64,000 nt of DNA from Pelosinus sp. (GCA_029239675.1 JARBUM010000006.1:1-64000), one strand, 5' to 3'; positions 52,658-63,008 are shown, numbered from the stretch's first letter. Program-made: numbers and translations. Notes: generated from the sequence alone by a model not told the origin.

Positions 52658-53734
52658 CTATTTTAGCTTATCTTCCGTATAATATCCACTCTCAACCAAT
52701 ACTTTTATATAGTTTGATTTATCAACGGAAACAGGTACTAATAGATAAGAAGGCACTACCTTTACACCATTATTGTAGGTTTTGTCATCATTGGTTTCTG
52801 CTTTCTTGCCATTTAAGAGTGCATCTACCATATCAACAGTTACTTTAGCAAGATCTCTGGTATCTTTAAATACAGTCTGGGATTGTTCGCCTTTAATAAT
52901 TGATTTAATCGAAGGTATTTCTGCGTCCTGTCCAGTAACGATAGGCATAGGTTGAGCCGATGTTCCGTATCCAACAGCTTTTAAAGAGGAAAGAACACCT
53001 ATACTAATACCGTCATATGGAGATAAAACTGCATCTACTTTAGCAGCAGTGTAATTTTTACTTAATAAATTATCCATCCTAGCTTGAGCTGTAGCGCCAT
53101 CCCACCTTAATGTAGCACATACGCCCATATCCATTTGTCCACTTTTTACAACCAATTTTTTCGTATCAATATAGGGTTTTAAAATTGACATTGCACCATC
53201 AAAGAACATAAATGCATTGTTATCGTCAGGTGATCCGCCAAATAGCTCAATGTTAAAAGGCCCTTTGCCATCTTTTAGTCCTAAGTTTTTCTCAATATAA
53301 GTAGCTTGCAGAACCCCTACTTTAAAATTATCAAAAGTGGCGTAATAATCTACATTTGGAGTCTTCTTAATTAAACGGTCATATGCTATAACCGGGATAT
53401 TTTTTTCTTTCGCTTTTCGCAGTACGTCCGTCAAAGATTCACCGTCAATGGATGCAACCACTAAAATATTTGCACCTTTGGTTATCATATTCTCAATTTG
53501 CGCGACTTGATTTTCTATATTGTCTTCACCATACTGTAAATCAGTTTCGTACCCTTTGGCTTGCAGTTGTTTAACAATATTATCACCATCCGCTATCCAT
53601 CTGGCAGATGACTTGGTAGGCATTGCAATACCTACTTTTTTCTTGGAGCTAGGGTTTGAGGCAGGGCTTGAGCCACATGCCGTCAATGACAACATCATAA
53701 CGAGCATAAGGAGTAGGGCTAACAATTTTTTCAT
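52658..53734 (-). CDS. chvE: Monosaccharide-binding lipoprotein, ChvE type
   Basis: 358 residues: signal with lipobox LTAC, then a family-1 binding fold. [65 protein letters not shown] and [22 protein letters not shown] match the ChvE/multiple monosaccharide-binding group. Binds aldopyranoses in the envelope and feeds GguA/GguB. Its promoter, at 53883-53911, carries a ROK palindrome. Confidence 0.93.
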   Translation of the reverse strand: MKKLLALLLMLVMMLSLTACGSSPASNPSSKKKVGIAMPTKSSARWIADGDNIVKQLQAKGYETDLQYGEDNIENQVAQIENMITKGANILVVASIDGESLTDVLRKAKEKNIPVIAYDRLIKKTPNVDYYATFDNFKVGVLQATYIEKNLGLKDGKGPFNIELFGGSPDDNNAFMFFDGAMSILKPYIDTKKLVVKSGQMDMGVCATLRWDGATAQARMDNLLSKNYTAAKVDAVLSPYDGISIGVLSSLKAVGYGTSAQPMPIVTGQDAEIPSIKSIIKGEQSQTVFKDTRDLAKVTVDMVDALLNGKKAETNDDKTYNNGVKVVPSYLLVPVSVDKSNYIKVLVESGYYTEDKLK

Positions 53735-53882
53735 GGAAAATTCCTCCTATTTTTATAGTATCAACCATAACCCACCTATTTTTACTCTGCCTCCATCACC
53801 TGCTTTCAGATTTATACATTAAGAAATACTTTTCAATGTGTAACCAATTATAATATTTTGAATATTTTTACATTTAAGTATA

Positions 53883-53939
53883 ATTATAGCAAAGTATTTC
53901 CTTATTTTCAATAATTAATTAAATATTAAATTAATTATT
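53883..53939 (-). promoter_or_regulatory. Consensus promoter with ROK operator, chvE operon
   Basis: Minus-strand TTGAAA (53906-53911), 17-base spacer, TATAAT (53883-53888): a near-perfect vegetative promoter. The palindrome AATAATTAATT-N8-AATTAATTATT (53910-53939) abuts and overlaps the -35. A strong promoter shut by a repressor fits sugar-inducible transport. The rest of 53735-54122 shows nothing else clear. Confidence 0.75.
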
Positions 53940-54122
53940 GTCGTTTTATTATTTCTTCTGTCAATAAGCCATTTCTCTAATTATTACTAGCTATGTTCTA
54001 AATGGGTAGAGAGAACATGCTCATTTATAGCTTTATTACATAATGATTTTGCTATGTTACTCCCTAAATTACTAATGTCTGCATATTATGTATTAAGATT
54101 TAGATAAAGAAGGGAGACCATT

Positions 54123-54743
54123 ATGATTAAAAAAACCGATTGGAAAGACTCTATCGAATGTGAAAATGACTATGACGATTTGGAACCTTCTCAAGAGTGT
54201 TTCAATCAGGCACAAATAGATTTAAGAGATTATATGCGCCTGCTTTGGACACAACATGTATATTGGACGAGAATGACCATCATAAGCATAGCAAATGATT
54301 TACCAGATGAAGGACCTACTACCAAGAGACTTCTCCGAAATGCTATGGATTTTGAGATGCTTTTTAATCAATTTTATGGTCATAAAATAGCTCATGAATT
54401 TGGTTGTTTGCTAACAGACCATCTAGTTATCGCGGCTGAGCTTGTAAAAGCTGCTAAAGCTGGTCAAAACAAAGTAGCAGCAAGAGCTGAGAAGCGGTGG
54501 TATGCGAATGCTGATGACATTATATCTTTTCTAGCTCACATCAATCCCTATTGGTCTGAGAAATGCATGAGGGAAATGTGGTATACACATTTGTCATTAA
54601 CCAAGTCAGAAGCGGTTGCAATCCTTACAAAAGATTATGCTAAAGGAATCGAACTATTTGACCAGATTGAAGAACAAGCTTTAAACATGGCAGATGACTT
54701 ATCCAATGGCATAATCACACAGTTTCCAGAAAGATTTTCATAA
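54123..54743 (+). CDS. Predicted helical-bundle protein, unknown
   Basis: 206 residues, almost all helix. The pattern LWTQHVYWTRMTIISIANDLPDEGPTTKRLL, then HKIAHEFGCLLTDHLVIAAELVKAA, then RWYANADDIISFLAHINPYW gives a run of conserved His, Trp and Asp. Short Clostridium/Bacillus proteins with the LW-x-QH-x-x-WTR wording are sometimes mislabelled as acetylglutamate kinase. The His/Asp placement hints at metal or haem binding, unproven. A GGGAGA site precedes the ATG and a terminator follows. It diverges from the chvE operon. Confidence 0.75.
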   Translation: MIKKTDWKDSIECENDYDDLEPSQECFNQAQIDLRDYMRLLWTQHVYWTRMTIISIANDLPDEGPTTKRLLRNAMDFEMLFNQFYGHKIAHEFGCLLTDHLVIAAELVKAAKAGQNKVAARAEKRWYANADDIISFLAHINPYWSEKCMREMWYTHLSLTKSEAVAILTKDYAKGIELFDQIEEQALNMADDLSNGIITQFPERFS

Positions 54744-54757
54744 CGCTTTAACAAGAA

Positions 54758-54797
54758 AAAACCACTATTTATCTACAAAAAGACAAATAGTGGTTTT
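54758..54797. terminator. Bidirectional intrinsic terminator
   Basis: Perfect 13-bp stem (AAAACCACTATTT and complement) with T-runs on both strands, shared by the convergent genes ending at 54743 and 54816. Confidence 0.88.
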
Positions 54798-54815
54798 AGT
54801 ATTAACATTTGGGTT

Positions 54816-55763
54816 TTAACGGTTGCTATCTATATTTGTAACTCCTTGGATTTTACACTTAAGTTCTTCATATGCTCTGCAACTTACTGGTACCTCTACG
54901 CCACATGTAGCTGCAAGACGACAGATTTCGCCACTAAAAAGTTCAGCCTCACTGTTGGCCCCTGCTTGAATGTCACGTTTGAGGGAACTTGTGCCTTCAT
55001 CTTTCATGACCCACATAATTTTCATACTACGTTCCACAATATCTTCTGGTTGAGAAATCCCGAGGGCTTTTGCCACCTTTGCCGCCTCCTGTGACAATGC
55101 CTGCAGCATTTCAACCTTCTTGGGATCAGCACGCAATTCACCAGCATTAATACCATACAACGCTGTCACAACAGAAAATGCACAATTAAAATTATATTTC
55201 GCCCAAATATCCGCCTCAACATCATTACTGACTATACATTCTATACCAGATTTTCGTATAATTGCCGCTAATTGTTCGATCTTCGCCAAGCTTACGGTAT
55301 CTAAATTCTTTCCGCCAATGACAATCTTATTATATTTATCTCTTTGGGAAATAACCCCAGGTTCAATGGCTTCTGAAGTTATGTACATGCAACCATCCAG
55401 TACAATACCTTTTCCCAATAGCCCTTTCAATTTAGTACTTATGCCGACGCCATTTAATAATGGTATAACTAACGTATTTTTTCCAACAATAGGCTTAATA
55501 GATTGGTATGCAGACTCAATGGAATACCCTTTTACACATACAAATACTGCATCAACAATGCCAATCTTCTCTACATCTTGCGTAATCATACTTGGCTGTG
55601 CTATAAAGGAACCATGTAGTTCACTATGCACCTGTAGACCTTTGGTACGAATCATCTCTAACGTTGTACCCCGGGCAATATAAGTTACGTCGTGTCTCGC
55701 TTTGGCAAGAAGCCCACCTATATATCCACCAACTCCGCCCATTCCAATCACTGCTAATTTCAC
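54816..55763 (-). CDS. panE: Ketopantoate reductase family protein (2-dehydropantoate 2-reductase)
   Basis: 315 residues: Rossmann start LAVIGMGGVGGYIGGLLAKARHDVTYIARG binds NADP, VFVCVKGYSIESAYQSI follows, PLLNGVG contains the Asn, Lys lies in ADIWAKYNFNCAFS (catalytic Lys and Asn), and the C-terminal helical domain has SSLKRDIQAGANSEAE. It reduces 2-dehydropantoate to pantoate for CoA synthesis, though many paralogues act on other 2-oxo acids. No other pan genes adjoin it, so the symbol is given with reserve. Confidence 0.85.
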   Translation of the reverse strand: MKLAVIGMGGVGGYIGGLLAKARHDVTYIARGTTLEMIRTKGLQVHSELHGSFIAQPSMITQDVEKIGIVDAVFVCVKGYSIESAYQSIKPIVGKNTLVIPLLNGVGISTKLKGLLGKGIVLDGCMYITSEAIEPGVISQRDKYNKIVIGGKNLDTVSLAKIEQLAAIIRKSGIECIVSNDVEADIWAKYNFNCAFSVVTALYGINAGELRADPKKVEMLQALSQEAAKVAKALGISQPEDIVERSMKIMWVMKDEGTSSLKRDIQAGANSEAELFSGEICRLAATCGVEVPVSCRAYEELKCKIQGVTNIDSNR

Positions 55764-55861
55764 TTTTAAGCACCTCTTTTACAAAAATTACTGCGATTCT
55801 TATAAACATAGCTATATAAGAAAAATGCTACACGTCCTATAACAAAATAAAGATATTTGAA

Positions 55862-55927
55862 ACGCGAAGGCATAAAGACTAGGTCGTAAACCTATTATCC
55901 CCGACCTTGTTAATCTTCGTGTCTTCG
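55862..55927. repeat. Imperfect long inverted repeat
   Basis: AGGTCG (55881-55886) and CGACCT (55902-55907) form a core, with weaker pairing outwards. It lies between panE and the zinc-ribbon gene and may end the latter transcript. Confidence 0.3.
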
Positions 55928-56004
55928 TATTTCAGTTTATTTAACCATAATACTTATAGATTCTGATACTACTAGAAAAGCGCCCGAAGGCTCCCATGAT
56001 TTTT

Positions 56005-56202
56005 TTATTTGTCACGAAAATGTAGTATGGAGTATCTTGAAGTACTTTTCCTTTCGGATTTATCAACAGAGCCTACTACTACTAAGCCACATTTAGAACA
56101 TCGGGTAAAATATCTTTTATCCACCACTCCAACAGGCGTAATATCCACCGTTTCAAAGGTAGTACTACCACAACGGCACTCACTTTTACCCAAATTAACC
56201 AC
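56005..56202 (-). CDS. Small zinc-ribbon protein, unknown
   Basis: 65 residues with two Cys pairs: CRC at 9-11 and CSKC at 35-38, the latter followed by GLVVVGSVD. The shape is a single zinc ribbon followed by a basic tail (KSERKSTSRYS), compatible with nucleic-acid binding or a protein-contact module. AAGAAGG precedes the start. A hairpin element upstream at 56379-56413 resembles the leader elements at 1.8 and 4.0 kb. Confidence 0.6.
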   Translation of the reverse strand: MVNLGKSECRCGSTTFETVDITPVGVVDKRYFTRCSKCGLVVVGSVDKSERKSTSRYSILHFRDK

Positions 56203-56378
56203 CTTCTTTATTCCTTTTTACTATAATATCATAATCTTACTCTTTGATGTAACTCTTACCTCTCTCCTGAAATCACCGAATTGATCCATCATCCTAACTC
56301 TTATTCATTTTTTATATTTTTATCTAAAAATACCATTTTGTGCTAGTTATCAACATTTTTCATCTATATTTAGTATAT

Positions 56379-56413
56379 AAAAGAAGTATCAGCATTATGC
56401 CGATACTTCTTTT
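56379..56413 (-). terminator. Terminator hairpin after the HD-GYP gene; third copy of the leader-type element
   Basis: Perfect 12-bp stem (56379-56390 with 56402-56413) with T-rich tail on the minus strand. The loop side and the following TATATACTAAAT resemble the element at 4003-4057. Confidence 0.75.
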
Positions 56414-56485
56414 ATAGTCTTATTCCTAATAAACGTGTTTCGCTTTCAATATACTCGATTCTCACCTATATAATTCATCCTTATC

Positions 56486-57619
56486 CTACTGTTGCTCTTT
56501 GATGTGAGAAATATAGGCACGATCGGCATATATCTGTGAATGGCTAGAGAATTCTTCAAAATTCAAAATGAAGAGTTCAGGGGTTTTCAGCAGATCAAGT
56601 TCGAGAATTTTATTAATGTCGTTCTCATCTTGGCTGGATGTAATGCGGATTATCGGCGTAGTTTTGTTTCTGACGTCAACGCCAAGAATCACGCCCCTTT
56701 GCTGGTTATTAAGTCGCACGGTTTTTCCAATGGGATAGATGACAACATTTTGGTTAAACTTGTCTACAATAACTGGATTAAAATACTCTCCTGCAGCTTT
56801 GTTTAAAATCGCAGCTGCATAATATACAGGTGTAGGCAGTCGATGGGGCATTCCCACGATCAAACGTTCATAGACATCCGCAACACTGATAATTTGGGCA
56901 TATTCGGAGATAGCATTTCCCTTAAGACCCATAGGGTAACCGCTACCGTTCCAGCGTTCGTGATGTTGAAAACAGGCGTTCAGAACATTGACTGATAATG
57001 TATAATTTTCTCGTAATATCTCCAAAGAGTAAAATGGATGCCGCCTGTACTCTTCCTTATCATTTCTCGTTAAATATTCAGGAAATTGTTGTGCTACGTT
57101 TTCTGAAAATTTAATTTTGCCAACGTCATGAAGTATGGCTGCCAAACCCAGTTCATCTAACTGCTTGGCATCATATCCCATAGCAATACCAGTCATAATC
57201 GACAATATGCAAGTATTGACGGCATGAGAAAACATATACCCTTTTTTACGGCGTATGTCCAGAAGATTCATCATATTTTCTGGCTTCTGTCCAAGTTGAT
57301 TTATCCATTCACTGACAAGCCCTTTTACTTTATCAAGATTTACCCCTTTACCGACACTAAAGTTCTGAATTACCTCTCGTGCAGCACCAATAGCCTCTTC
57401 CCTATATTGGGGACCATAAAAATCTTCTTCCACATCGAGTCTGTCTTGAGTTTGTGGATCTCCAACAAATAGAGATGTAAAACCTTTATTGCGAAGATAC
57501 TCAATGTATCTTTCCTTCATTACTATGCCTTCATGAAGTAAAATCGTACCATCAGCCGTAATGAGTGGCTTTGATAAGTACATCCCTGGCTGTATTTCAT
57601 CTAACGTTACGCTGTGTAT
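56486..57619 (-). CDS. HD-GYP domain phosphodiesterase (probable c-di-GMP hydrolase)
   Basis: From the ATG at 57583 the protein has 365 residues. The HD-GYP domain lies at about 130-290: HDVGKI, then HHERWNGSGYPMGL, and SVADVYERL. These residues hydrolyse cyclic di-GMP. The family N-terminus, DEIQPGMYLSKPL, begins upstream of that ATG, and the frame is open to a TGA with no ATG, GTG or TTG. A GAGGGGGG site stands six bases before an in-frame ATA at 57619, so I extend to there; ATT at 57625 is another option. Confidence 0.9.
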   Translation of the reverse strand: MHSVTLDEIQPGMYLSKPLITADGTILLHEGIVMKERYIEYLRNKGFTSLFVGDPQTQDRLDVEEDFYGPQYREEAIGAAREVIQNFSVGKGVNLDKVKGLVSEWINQLGQKPENMMNLLDIRRKKGYMFSHAVNTCILSIMTGIAMGYDAKQLDELGLAAILHDVGKIKFSENVAQQFPEYLTRNDKEEYRRHPFYSLEILRENYTLSVNVLNACFQHHERWNGSGYPMGLKGNAISEYAQIISVADVYERLIVGMPHRLPTPVYYAAAILNKAAGEYFNPVIVDKFNQNVVIYPIGKTVRLNNQQRGVILGVDVRNKTTPIIRITSSQDENDINKILELDLLKTPELFILNFEEFSSHSQIYADRAYISHIKEQQ

Positions 57620-57771
57620 AGGAATCCCCCCTCAAAGGATAAGCATGTTGTTCATTACTTCTACTATATATATCGCATTATAAAGCAAAATACTTAAAAC
57701 CTTAGGGAGAAGTAAACCTCACATTAACCATCTTATTCTTCCTTAGAAAAATTGCCGGTTTAAAATAATCA

Positions 57772-59085
57772 TTATTTCTTTTTCATCATGATTTGCAAAA
57801 TCTGTCCATCTGTCTGAACCATTCCTTGGCAGGCCAATTCTCCTAAATTGGCAATTGATTGATCTACATCCTCAGCGACAATACCTTCATTTTCCGTAAC
57901 CCGAATTCCGTCAAGGGCCATTAGTACGGCCTTATACCCAGACATAACTGAGGTCGAGACCTTCATGGCACAACTATTCGATGCTCCATCACAGATGAGC
58001 CCTGCCACATCACCTATCATGTTTGAAATGGCCATGCTGACAGTCTTGAAATCTCCTTTCAGCAACCATGCCATTCCCGCCGCTGCTCCCATTGAAGCTG
58101 TCGTTACGGCACATAATGCCGATAGCTTCGGAAGCTTATCATGGATATAGATTGCCATCATATGGGACAGCATTAATGCCCTTGTAAGTGTTTCTTCATT
58201 CGCTTTTATATGCTCGGCCACCACTAAAACAGGCATCGTTGCCGATATACCTTGATTACCAGAACCAGAATTGGTCATAGCTGGCATTACTGCCCCGCCC
58301 ATCCGGGCATCAGAAGCTGCGGTAGTGCGCATCAATACTTGAGTTAAAAGACTATCCGATAGGAGTCCTTGGGTCATCTGACGATCCATCGTCGCTCCGA
58401 TATGTAGTCCGTAACGTCCGCTCATTCCTTCCTGGGATAGTAAGTTATTTACTGTAGCAGCCTCACGAATAAAATCAATCATCTCTAAAGGTGCCTCAAC
58501 AGCAAAATCAAATACCTCTTGAGCTCGGACACTCGTCAGGGAAAATTCATCCTCCTTTGCATTGGCTGCATGATTCTCGGACTCCATTTGAAATACCACT
58601 TTGCCATTTTCCTCAATTCGTATCACCTTTGTATGGGTATCGGCAATAGAGACCGTCACCCACTCTTCCCCATGCATGACTTTGGCTTCCGAATACAAAA
58701 TATAGGGTACATCTGCAATCGTAATTCGAACCCGATTTTCTGCAATCATTCGCTTGCCTTCTGCCACCTGCTCAGCCGTCAGCTTTTTCAGCACCTCCAG
58801 CTTTCCTCCAGGATCGCCACCAAGGGCACCTACTGCAGCTGCAATTAAGAGTCCTGTTGTGCCAGTTCCCGGCACAGTAACCCCCATACCATTCTTCATC
58901 AAATTTGCTGAAACCTTGGCTTCAATCTTTTCAACTGGTTTTCCTAACCTTTGGGCTGCGATGGCAGCGGCCAAGGCCAAAGAGATTGGCTCCGTACATC
59001 CTAAAGCAGGTACTACCTCTTTTTTTACGATATTGATAAATTCCAACCATAAAGGATTGACAGTTTCAGAAGATACATCTTTCAT
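57772..59085 (-). CDS. cyuA: L-cysteine desulfidase / serine dehydratase alpha family (CyuA/YhaM, UPF0597)
   Basis: 437 residues matching UPF0597 throughout. ALGCTEPI holds Cys30; LSALCAVTT (C325) and [14 protein letters not shown] (C365 and C372) supply the three cysteines for a 4Fe-4S cluster; [11 protein letters not shown] is the substrate loop. Members break down L-cysteine to pyruvate, ammonia and sulfide (some act on L-serine). No transporter or regulator is adjacent. It is a single gene; the 423-base gap upstream holds nothing I can name. Confidence 0.9.
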   Translation of the reverse strand: MKDVSSETVNPLWLEFINIVKKEVVPALGCTEPISLALAAAIAAQRLGKPVEKIEAKVSANLMKNGMGVTVPGTGTTGLLIAAAVGALGGDPGGKLEVLKKLTAEQVAEGKRMIAENRVRITIADVPYILYSEAKVMHGEEWVTVSIADTHTKVIRIEENGKVVFQMESENHAANAKEDEFSLTSVRAQEVFDFAVEAPLEMIDFIREAATVNNLLSQEGMSGRYGLHIGATMDRQMTQGLLSDSLLTQVLMRTTAASDARMGGAVMPAMTNSGSGNQGISATMPVLVVAEHIKANEETLTRALMLSHMMAIYIHDKLPKLSALCAVTTASMGAAAGMAWLLKGDFKTVSMAISNMIGDVAGLICDGASNSCAMKVSTSVMSGYKAVLMALDGIRVTENEGIVAEDVDQSIANLGELACQGMVQTDGQILQIMMKKK

Positions 59086-59508
59086 ATTTTAATATTCCTC
59101 TCATCCCATATTAAATCCCAAAAGAAATCCACTAATATTACAAAAATGTTAAAAAAGGAACTACGCAAGGTAAAATAACACCTGATATCTCAGATAGCCT
59201 ACCAAATCCTTACAAGTTCTCTAGTTCAAGTATACACTAAAATAACCATTTATTACTGCAGAATATTTTGAATTAATCTGAATGTTTTCGTAATTCAGTA
59301 GGATTACACCCTCGACATATTTTACTCAAAAGCCTCCCCGCCACATCCTCCTACCACAGATCAAACGGCACAAAAGCACTATATCTATTACGAGTATACT
59401 CATTGTCGAGATAGGGAACGCATTAAAATGCAGTCGTACTCTCATTTTCCTTTATTATTGATTTTATAAAACTGGCAAAAAGCTAAAGAACTCCAATAGA
59501 ATCGCAAC
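59086..59508. other. Gene-free stretch
   Basis: AT-rich spacer between the aldo/keto reductase and cyuA. I see no open frame with a ribosome binding site, no strong hairpin, and no riboswitch consensus. The cyuA promoter must lie at its low-coordinate end. Confidence 0.5.
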
Positions 59509-60534
59509 TTATATTTTCTGACGCGCCTCGTAAAATTCATCATATTTTTTTAATTCCCGTTTTAAAAGGTTTGGCGTATCAAGTTCATAAGGACAATTGT
59601 TTTTACAATGACCACACTCAATGCAGTGGTTAATTAAATCCATTTTTTCCTTGAAATTCTCTGCTAAAAATGGTTGAAAGGGTGCTCTTCCTAAAAGCAG
59701 TGAAATTCTCGCTTGCGTAGGTATCTCTATTCCAACAGGACATGGCATACAATACCCACACCCGCGGCAAAAGTTCCCAGCCAATTCAGCTCTGTCCTTC
59801 TGAATGACTTTCCACATTCTTTCATCGAGTATCGGTGGATTCTCTTCTAAGGCTATAAATTCTTCCAATTCACTCATTTTCTGAATTCCCCAAATGGGCA
59901 CTACATTTTCAAACTGCCTTAAAAAGGCAAAGGTAGTAGAAGCGTTGGTTATTAATCCACCCGATAAAGCTTTCATTGCTATAACTCCTATCTCTCTTTC
60001 CTTGCAAACATCAATAAGTTCTAAATCCTCATCCGCTGAAAGAGAATTCAGCGGGAATTGAAGGGTGTCGTACCGATCTGATTTTGCCGCTTGTATTGCC
60101 GTTTTTATATTATGATTAGTAAATCCAATAAAGCGGATCATTCCCTTTTGTTTTGCTTCTAATAAGCCAGCGTAAAGGCTTTCAGGATCTTCAGGATTTG
60201 GTATTTCTTTAGGGTTATGTAATTGTAAAATGTCTACATAGTCTGTTTTTAAATTCTTTAGGCTGGTTTCGAGATGATGGAACAAGGTTTTCTTATCCTT
60301 AGCTTGGCTTTTTGTCGCAATTATAATATTACTCCGAACATCAGAAAGAGCATAGCCTATTTTTTCTTCACTATCCGTATACATCCGTGCAGTATCAAAA
60401 AAGTTTATTCCATTATCATATGCTTTTCTTAATATAGCCTTGGTTTCTTCAAAGGAAATTCTCTGTATCGGTAGCGCACCGAATCCACTTCTACTCACCA
60501 TTAAATTGGTGCGGCCTAACCTTATTTGATCCAT
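59509..60534 (-). CDS. Aldo/keto reductase with C-terminal ferredoxin-type 4Fe-4S motifs
   Basis: 341 residues. The AKR barrel has catalytic Asp and Tyr in NFFDTARMYTDSE, Lys in IIATKSQ and His in LQLHNPKE. After residue 250 come two iron-sulfur motifs, CGYCMPCPVGIEIP and CIECGHCKNNCPYELD. This architecture is common in anaerobes and suggests electron exchange with ferredoxin instead of, or besides, NAD(P)H. Substrate unknown. Single gene. Confidence 0.92.
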   Translation of the reverse strand: MDQIRLGRTNLMVSRSGFGALPIQRISFEETKAILRKAYDNGINFFDTARMYTDSEEKIGYALSDVRSNIIIATKSQAKDKKTLFHHLETSLKNLKTDYVDILQLHNPKEIPNPEDPESLYAGLLEAKQKGMIRFIGFTNHNIKTAIQAAKSDRYDTLQFPLNSLSADEDLELIDVCKEREIGVIAMKALSGGLITNASTTFAFLRQFENVVPIWGIQKMSELEEFIALEENPPILDERMWKVIQKDRAELAGNFCRGCGYCMPCPVGIEIPTQARISLLLGRAPFQPFLAENFKEKMDLINHCIECGHCKNNCPYELDTPNLLKRELKKYDEFYEARQKI

Positions 60535-60785
60535 TTAAGATTTCTCCTTCATTTAGTGTTTTTCTCAGATTGACTAGTCTTTTCTTGTATTATTTCGTAT
60601 TTCCCTATAAAAATCCTTTCCACTCTATTCAGAAGCACCTTATCTCTACCCAAGTGTACCCCGACAAAACATGAAATTCGCATATTATATTCCACAGTAA
60701 AAAAATATTATAAGCGTAGTGGCTCTGAACAGACGGGAACATGGAAGCTGACTTAGATAGCGGGGATTCTTATCCTTTTCGATTA

Positions 60786-60835
60786 AAAGGGATATTCATA
60801 GCCAACTAGGCCAGAATATCCCTTTATCGTTAACT
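60786..60835 (-). terminator. Intrinsic terminator of the chemoreceptor gene
   Basis: Perfect 12-bp stem (60786-60797 with 60824-60835), followed by TTAATC-type sequence on the minus strand, about 20 bases past the stop. Confidence 0.75.
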
Positions 60836-60856
60836 ATTTAATTGAATAAAGTTATC

Positions 60857-62824
60857 TTATATGGAAAATTTTCTAACTTCATGTTGCAATTCTGCTGCCA
60901 TATCAGCCAGTGCATGACTAGAAGAAGCAATTTCTTGCATGGAAGCTGATTGCTCTTCTGTCGCTGCTGAGATGCTTTGGGTTTCGCCAGAAGTATTTTT
61001 CATAATACCTTCAATATCATGTACTGCAGTAACAATTTTTTGACTGCCGCCTTTCATTTGCTCAATAGAATCGGTTATCTGATGCACTTGGCTGGATACT
61101 TGTCCAATGAGTAATTCAATCTGTTTAAAAGATCCACCTGCGGCGGTAACAACTTCATTGCCAATCTCAACTTCTCTTGTACCATCATTCATTGCTACTA
61201 CAGCTTGTTCTGTATCCATTTGAATTTCATTAATCATATCAGCAATTTGTTTTGCCGCCTGTTGAGATTGTTCCGCTAATTTCCGTACTTCTTCTGCTAC
61301 AACAGCAAACCCACGTCCCTGCTCACCAGCACGTGCAGCTTCAATGGCTGCATTTAAGGCCAATAAGTTGGTTTGCCCTGCAATTCCCGAAATAGTATCC
61401 ACAATTTGTCCAATTTCTTTTGACCGCTCACCTAATTTCGTCACTACTCCCGCTGAACCTAGAATTGTCTTCTCAATGATACTCATTTGATTCACAGCAT
61501 TTTGAACGGCCTTACTTCCCTCACCTGCTGCATTAGCTGTCTGTTCCGAAGTAAGAGTAACTGTTGCAGCATTTGTTACAACACGCTGTATACTAGTAGA
61601 CATATCCGCTACAGCAGCAGAGGTCTCATTAATTGCTTGCAGTTGCTGTTCCGCGCCCTGTGCTACTTCAGTAATCGAAGTGGCCACTTGAGTAGACGCA
61701 TGGGCAGATTGTTCTGCACTGGCAGTAAGTTCTTCTGAGGAAGCAGCTACCTGTTCTGCAGTTTGGGCGATCGCCTTAATTAGATTACGTAAATTTCCCG
61801 CCATAGTCGAAAAGTCTACGGCTAATTGACCAATCTCATCATTTGTTTTAATGATAAGATTCTGTTCTGAAAGATCTCCGCCAGCTAAACGTTGTGTATA
61901 TTGGGACAATATTGCAATATTCTTGGTTATCCCACTAGACAATACCCAAGAAGCAGCAATAGACAATAAAATACCAAGTAACGCAGTGAATCCAAATTGA
62001 TATCCTAAGGCTGTAACCTGACCATAAACATCTTTTGCGTCAACAGTGATACCCAGCATCCAGCCGGTAGCAGGAATTTTGGTATAAATCATTAACTTTG
62101 CTGTCCCATTTGCATCATAGGTTTGCATTCCTTTATCCTGCGTCAATATTTCTTTTGCAAATTTCTTTAACGTAGGATCATCATTAATATTCTTTGAAAC
62201 TTGGGCAGCATCGGGATGAGCCAGAATAACACCCTGCTGATCAATTATAGTACCGTAACCTTTCCCATTCAAATTGATGTCTTTAATCTTTTCACTTAGC
62301 AAATCTAGGGCTATATCAATGCCAATAACACCACGAAAATTGCCTTTTTCTCCTTTCAGCGGAACTCCTGCTGAAATAATATATTTTTTAGTAAGTGCAT
62401 CAACATAAGCATCGGTGAAGACTAATTTATTTTTTTCCTTTGTCTGCTGATACCATCCGCGTTTACGAGGATCATATCCCGCAGGTAAAGTGGATCCTGA
62501 ACCATCAATCATCTTACCATCTTCTAACCCGGCATATAGATCAAGTAGACTAGAATCTGCTTTAAAATTTTGTACAAAAGAAACGGGTATTTCCTTGTCA
62601 CCTAACACGACTCGAATGTTCTCGCTTGTTGTCACTGCTGTTTGCGCCTTTGTCAATAACCAGCCATCTAATTGATTTGAATATGTATTGGCAACAGAGA
62701 ACATCTCATTCTTAATATTTTCCTCCACCTGACTTTTGGCATAAAAATACCCCATGGCCGTAACTACCAATAAGACCAAACTAATAATAGACACCATCAT
62801 TAGAAACTTTGCTTTTAATTTCAT
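60857..62824 (-). CDS. Methyl-accepting chemotaxis protein with Cache sensor
   Basis: 655 residues: helix 1 (about 8-28), extracytoplasmic double Cache domain (about 35-270; [33 protein letters not shown] is typical), helix 2 (about 275-297), HAMP (about 298-350) and a long cytoplasmic coiled coil with the CheA/CheW contact tip ([36 protein letters not shown]). Ligands of such domains are often amino acids or organic acids. The leader holds a cyclic di-GMP riboswitch, so receptor level is probably tied to the second messenger. Confidence 0.96.
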   Translation of the reverse strand: MKLKAKFLMMVSIISLVLLVVTAMGYFYAKSQVEENIKNEMFSVANTYSNQLDGWLLTKAQTAVTTSENIRVVLGDKEIPVSFVQNFKADSSLLDLYAGLEDGKMIDGSGSTLPAGYDPRKRGWYQQTKEKNKLVFTDAYVDALTKKYIISAGVPLKGEKGNFRGVIGIDIALDLLSEKIKDINLNGKGYGTIIDQQGVILAHPDAAQVSKNINDDPTLKKFAKEILTQDKGMQTYDANGTAKLMIYTKIPATGWMLGITVDAKDVYGQVTALGYQFGFTALLGILLSIAASWVLSSGITKNIAILSQYTQRLAGGDLSEQNLIIKTNDEIGQLAVDFSTMAGNLRNLIKAIAQTAEQVAASSEELTASAEQSAHASTQVATSITEVAQGAEQQLQAINETSAAVADMSTSIQRVVTNAATVTLTSEQTANAAGEGSKAVQNAVNQMSIIEKTILGSAGVVTKLGERSKEIGQIVDTISGIAGQTNLLALNAAIEAARAGEQGRGFAVVAEEVRKLAEQSQQAAKQIADMINEIQMDTEQAVVAMNDGTREVEIGNEVVTAAGGSFKQIELLIGQVSSQVHQITDSIEQMKGGSQKIVTAVHDIEGIMKNTSGETQSISAATEEQSASMQEIASSSHALADMAAELQHEVRKFSI

Positions 62825-62892
62825 GTGTACTCCCTCTCCTATTTCTAAAATTCAACGAATAAACTACTGCATCAGCTGCGTTAATATAAATA

Positions 62893-62936
62893 GATTGCCA
62901 GATTACATCATATGCTAACGATGCAACCTGGCAATC
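62893..62936 (-). terminator. Riboswitch expression platform: terminator-like hairpin
   Basis: GATTGCCAG and CTGGCAATC ends with continued pairing inside (about 17 bp, 62893-62909 and 62920-62936) lie directly after the aptamer on the minus strand and before TATTTATATT. Ligand binding could switch this hairpin on or off. Confidence 0.7.
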
Positions 62937-62937
62937 A

Positions 62938-63008
62938 TAGATGTAACATCCTTAGACCCATGGCTTTGCGTCCCCACCTTTAGGTCGGTTTGCCTGTATA
63001 TGGTATTT
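62938..63008 (-). promoter_or_regulatory. Cyclic di-GMP-I (GEMM-I) riboswitch aptamer
   Basis: On the minus strand the conserved GEMM-I blocks appear in order: AGGCAAACC, a short P2 stem with an A-rich loop (ACC-TAAA-GGT), GGGGACGCAAAGCC, then GGGTCTAAGG. GACGCAAAGC is the hallmark of the class. It sits about 115 bases upstream of the chemoreceptor start with a hairpin between. Class I aptamers bind c-di-GMP and often control motility genes. Confidence 0.88.
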
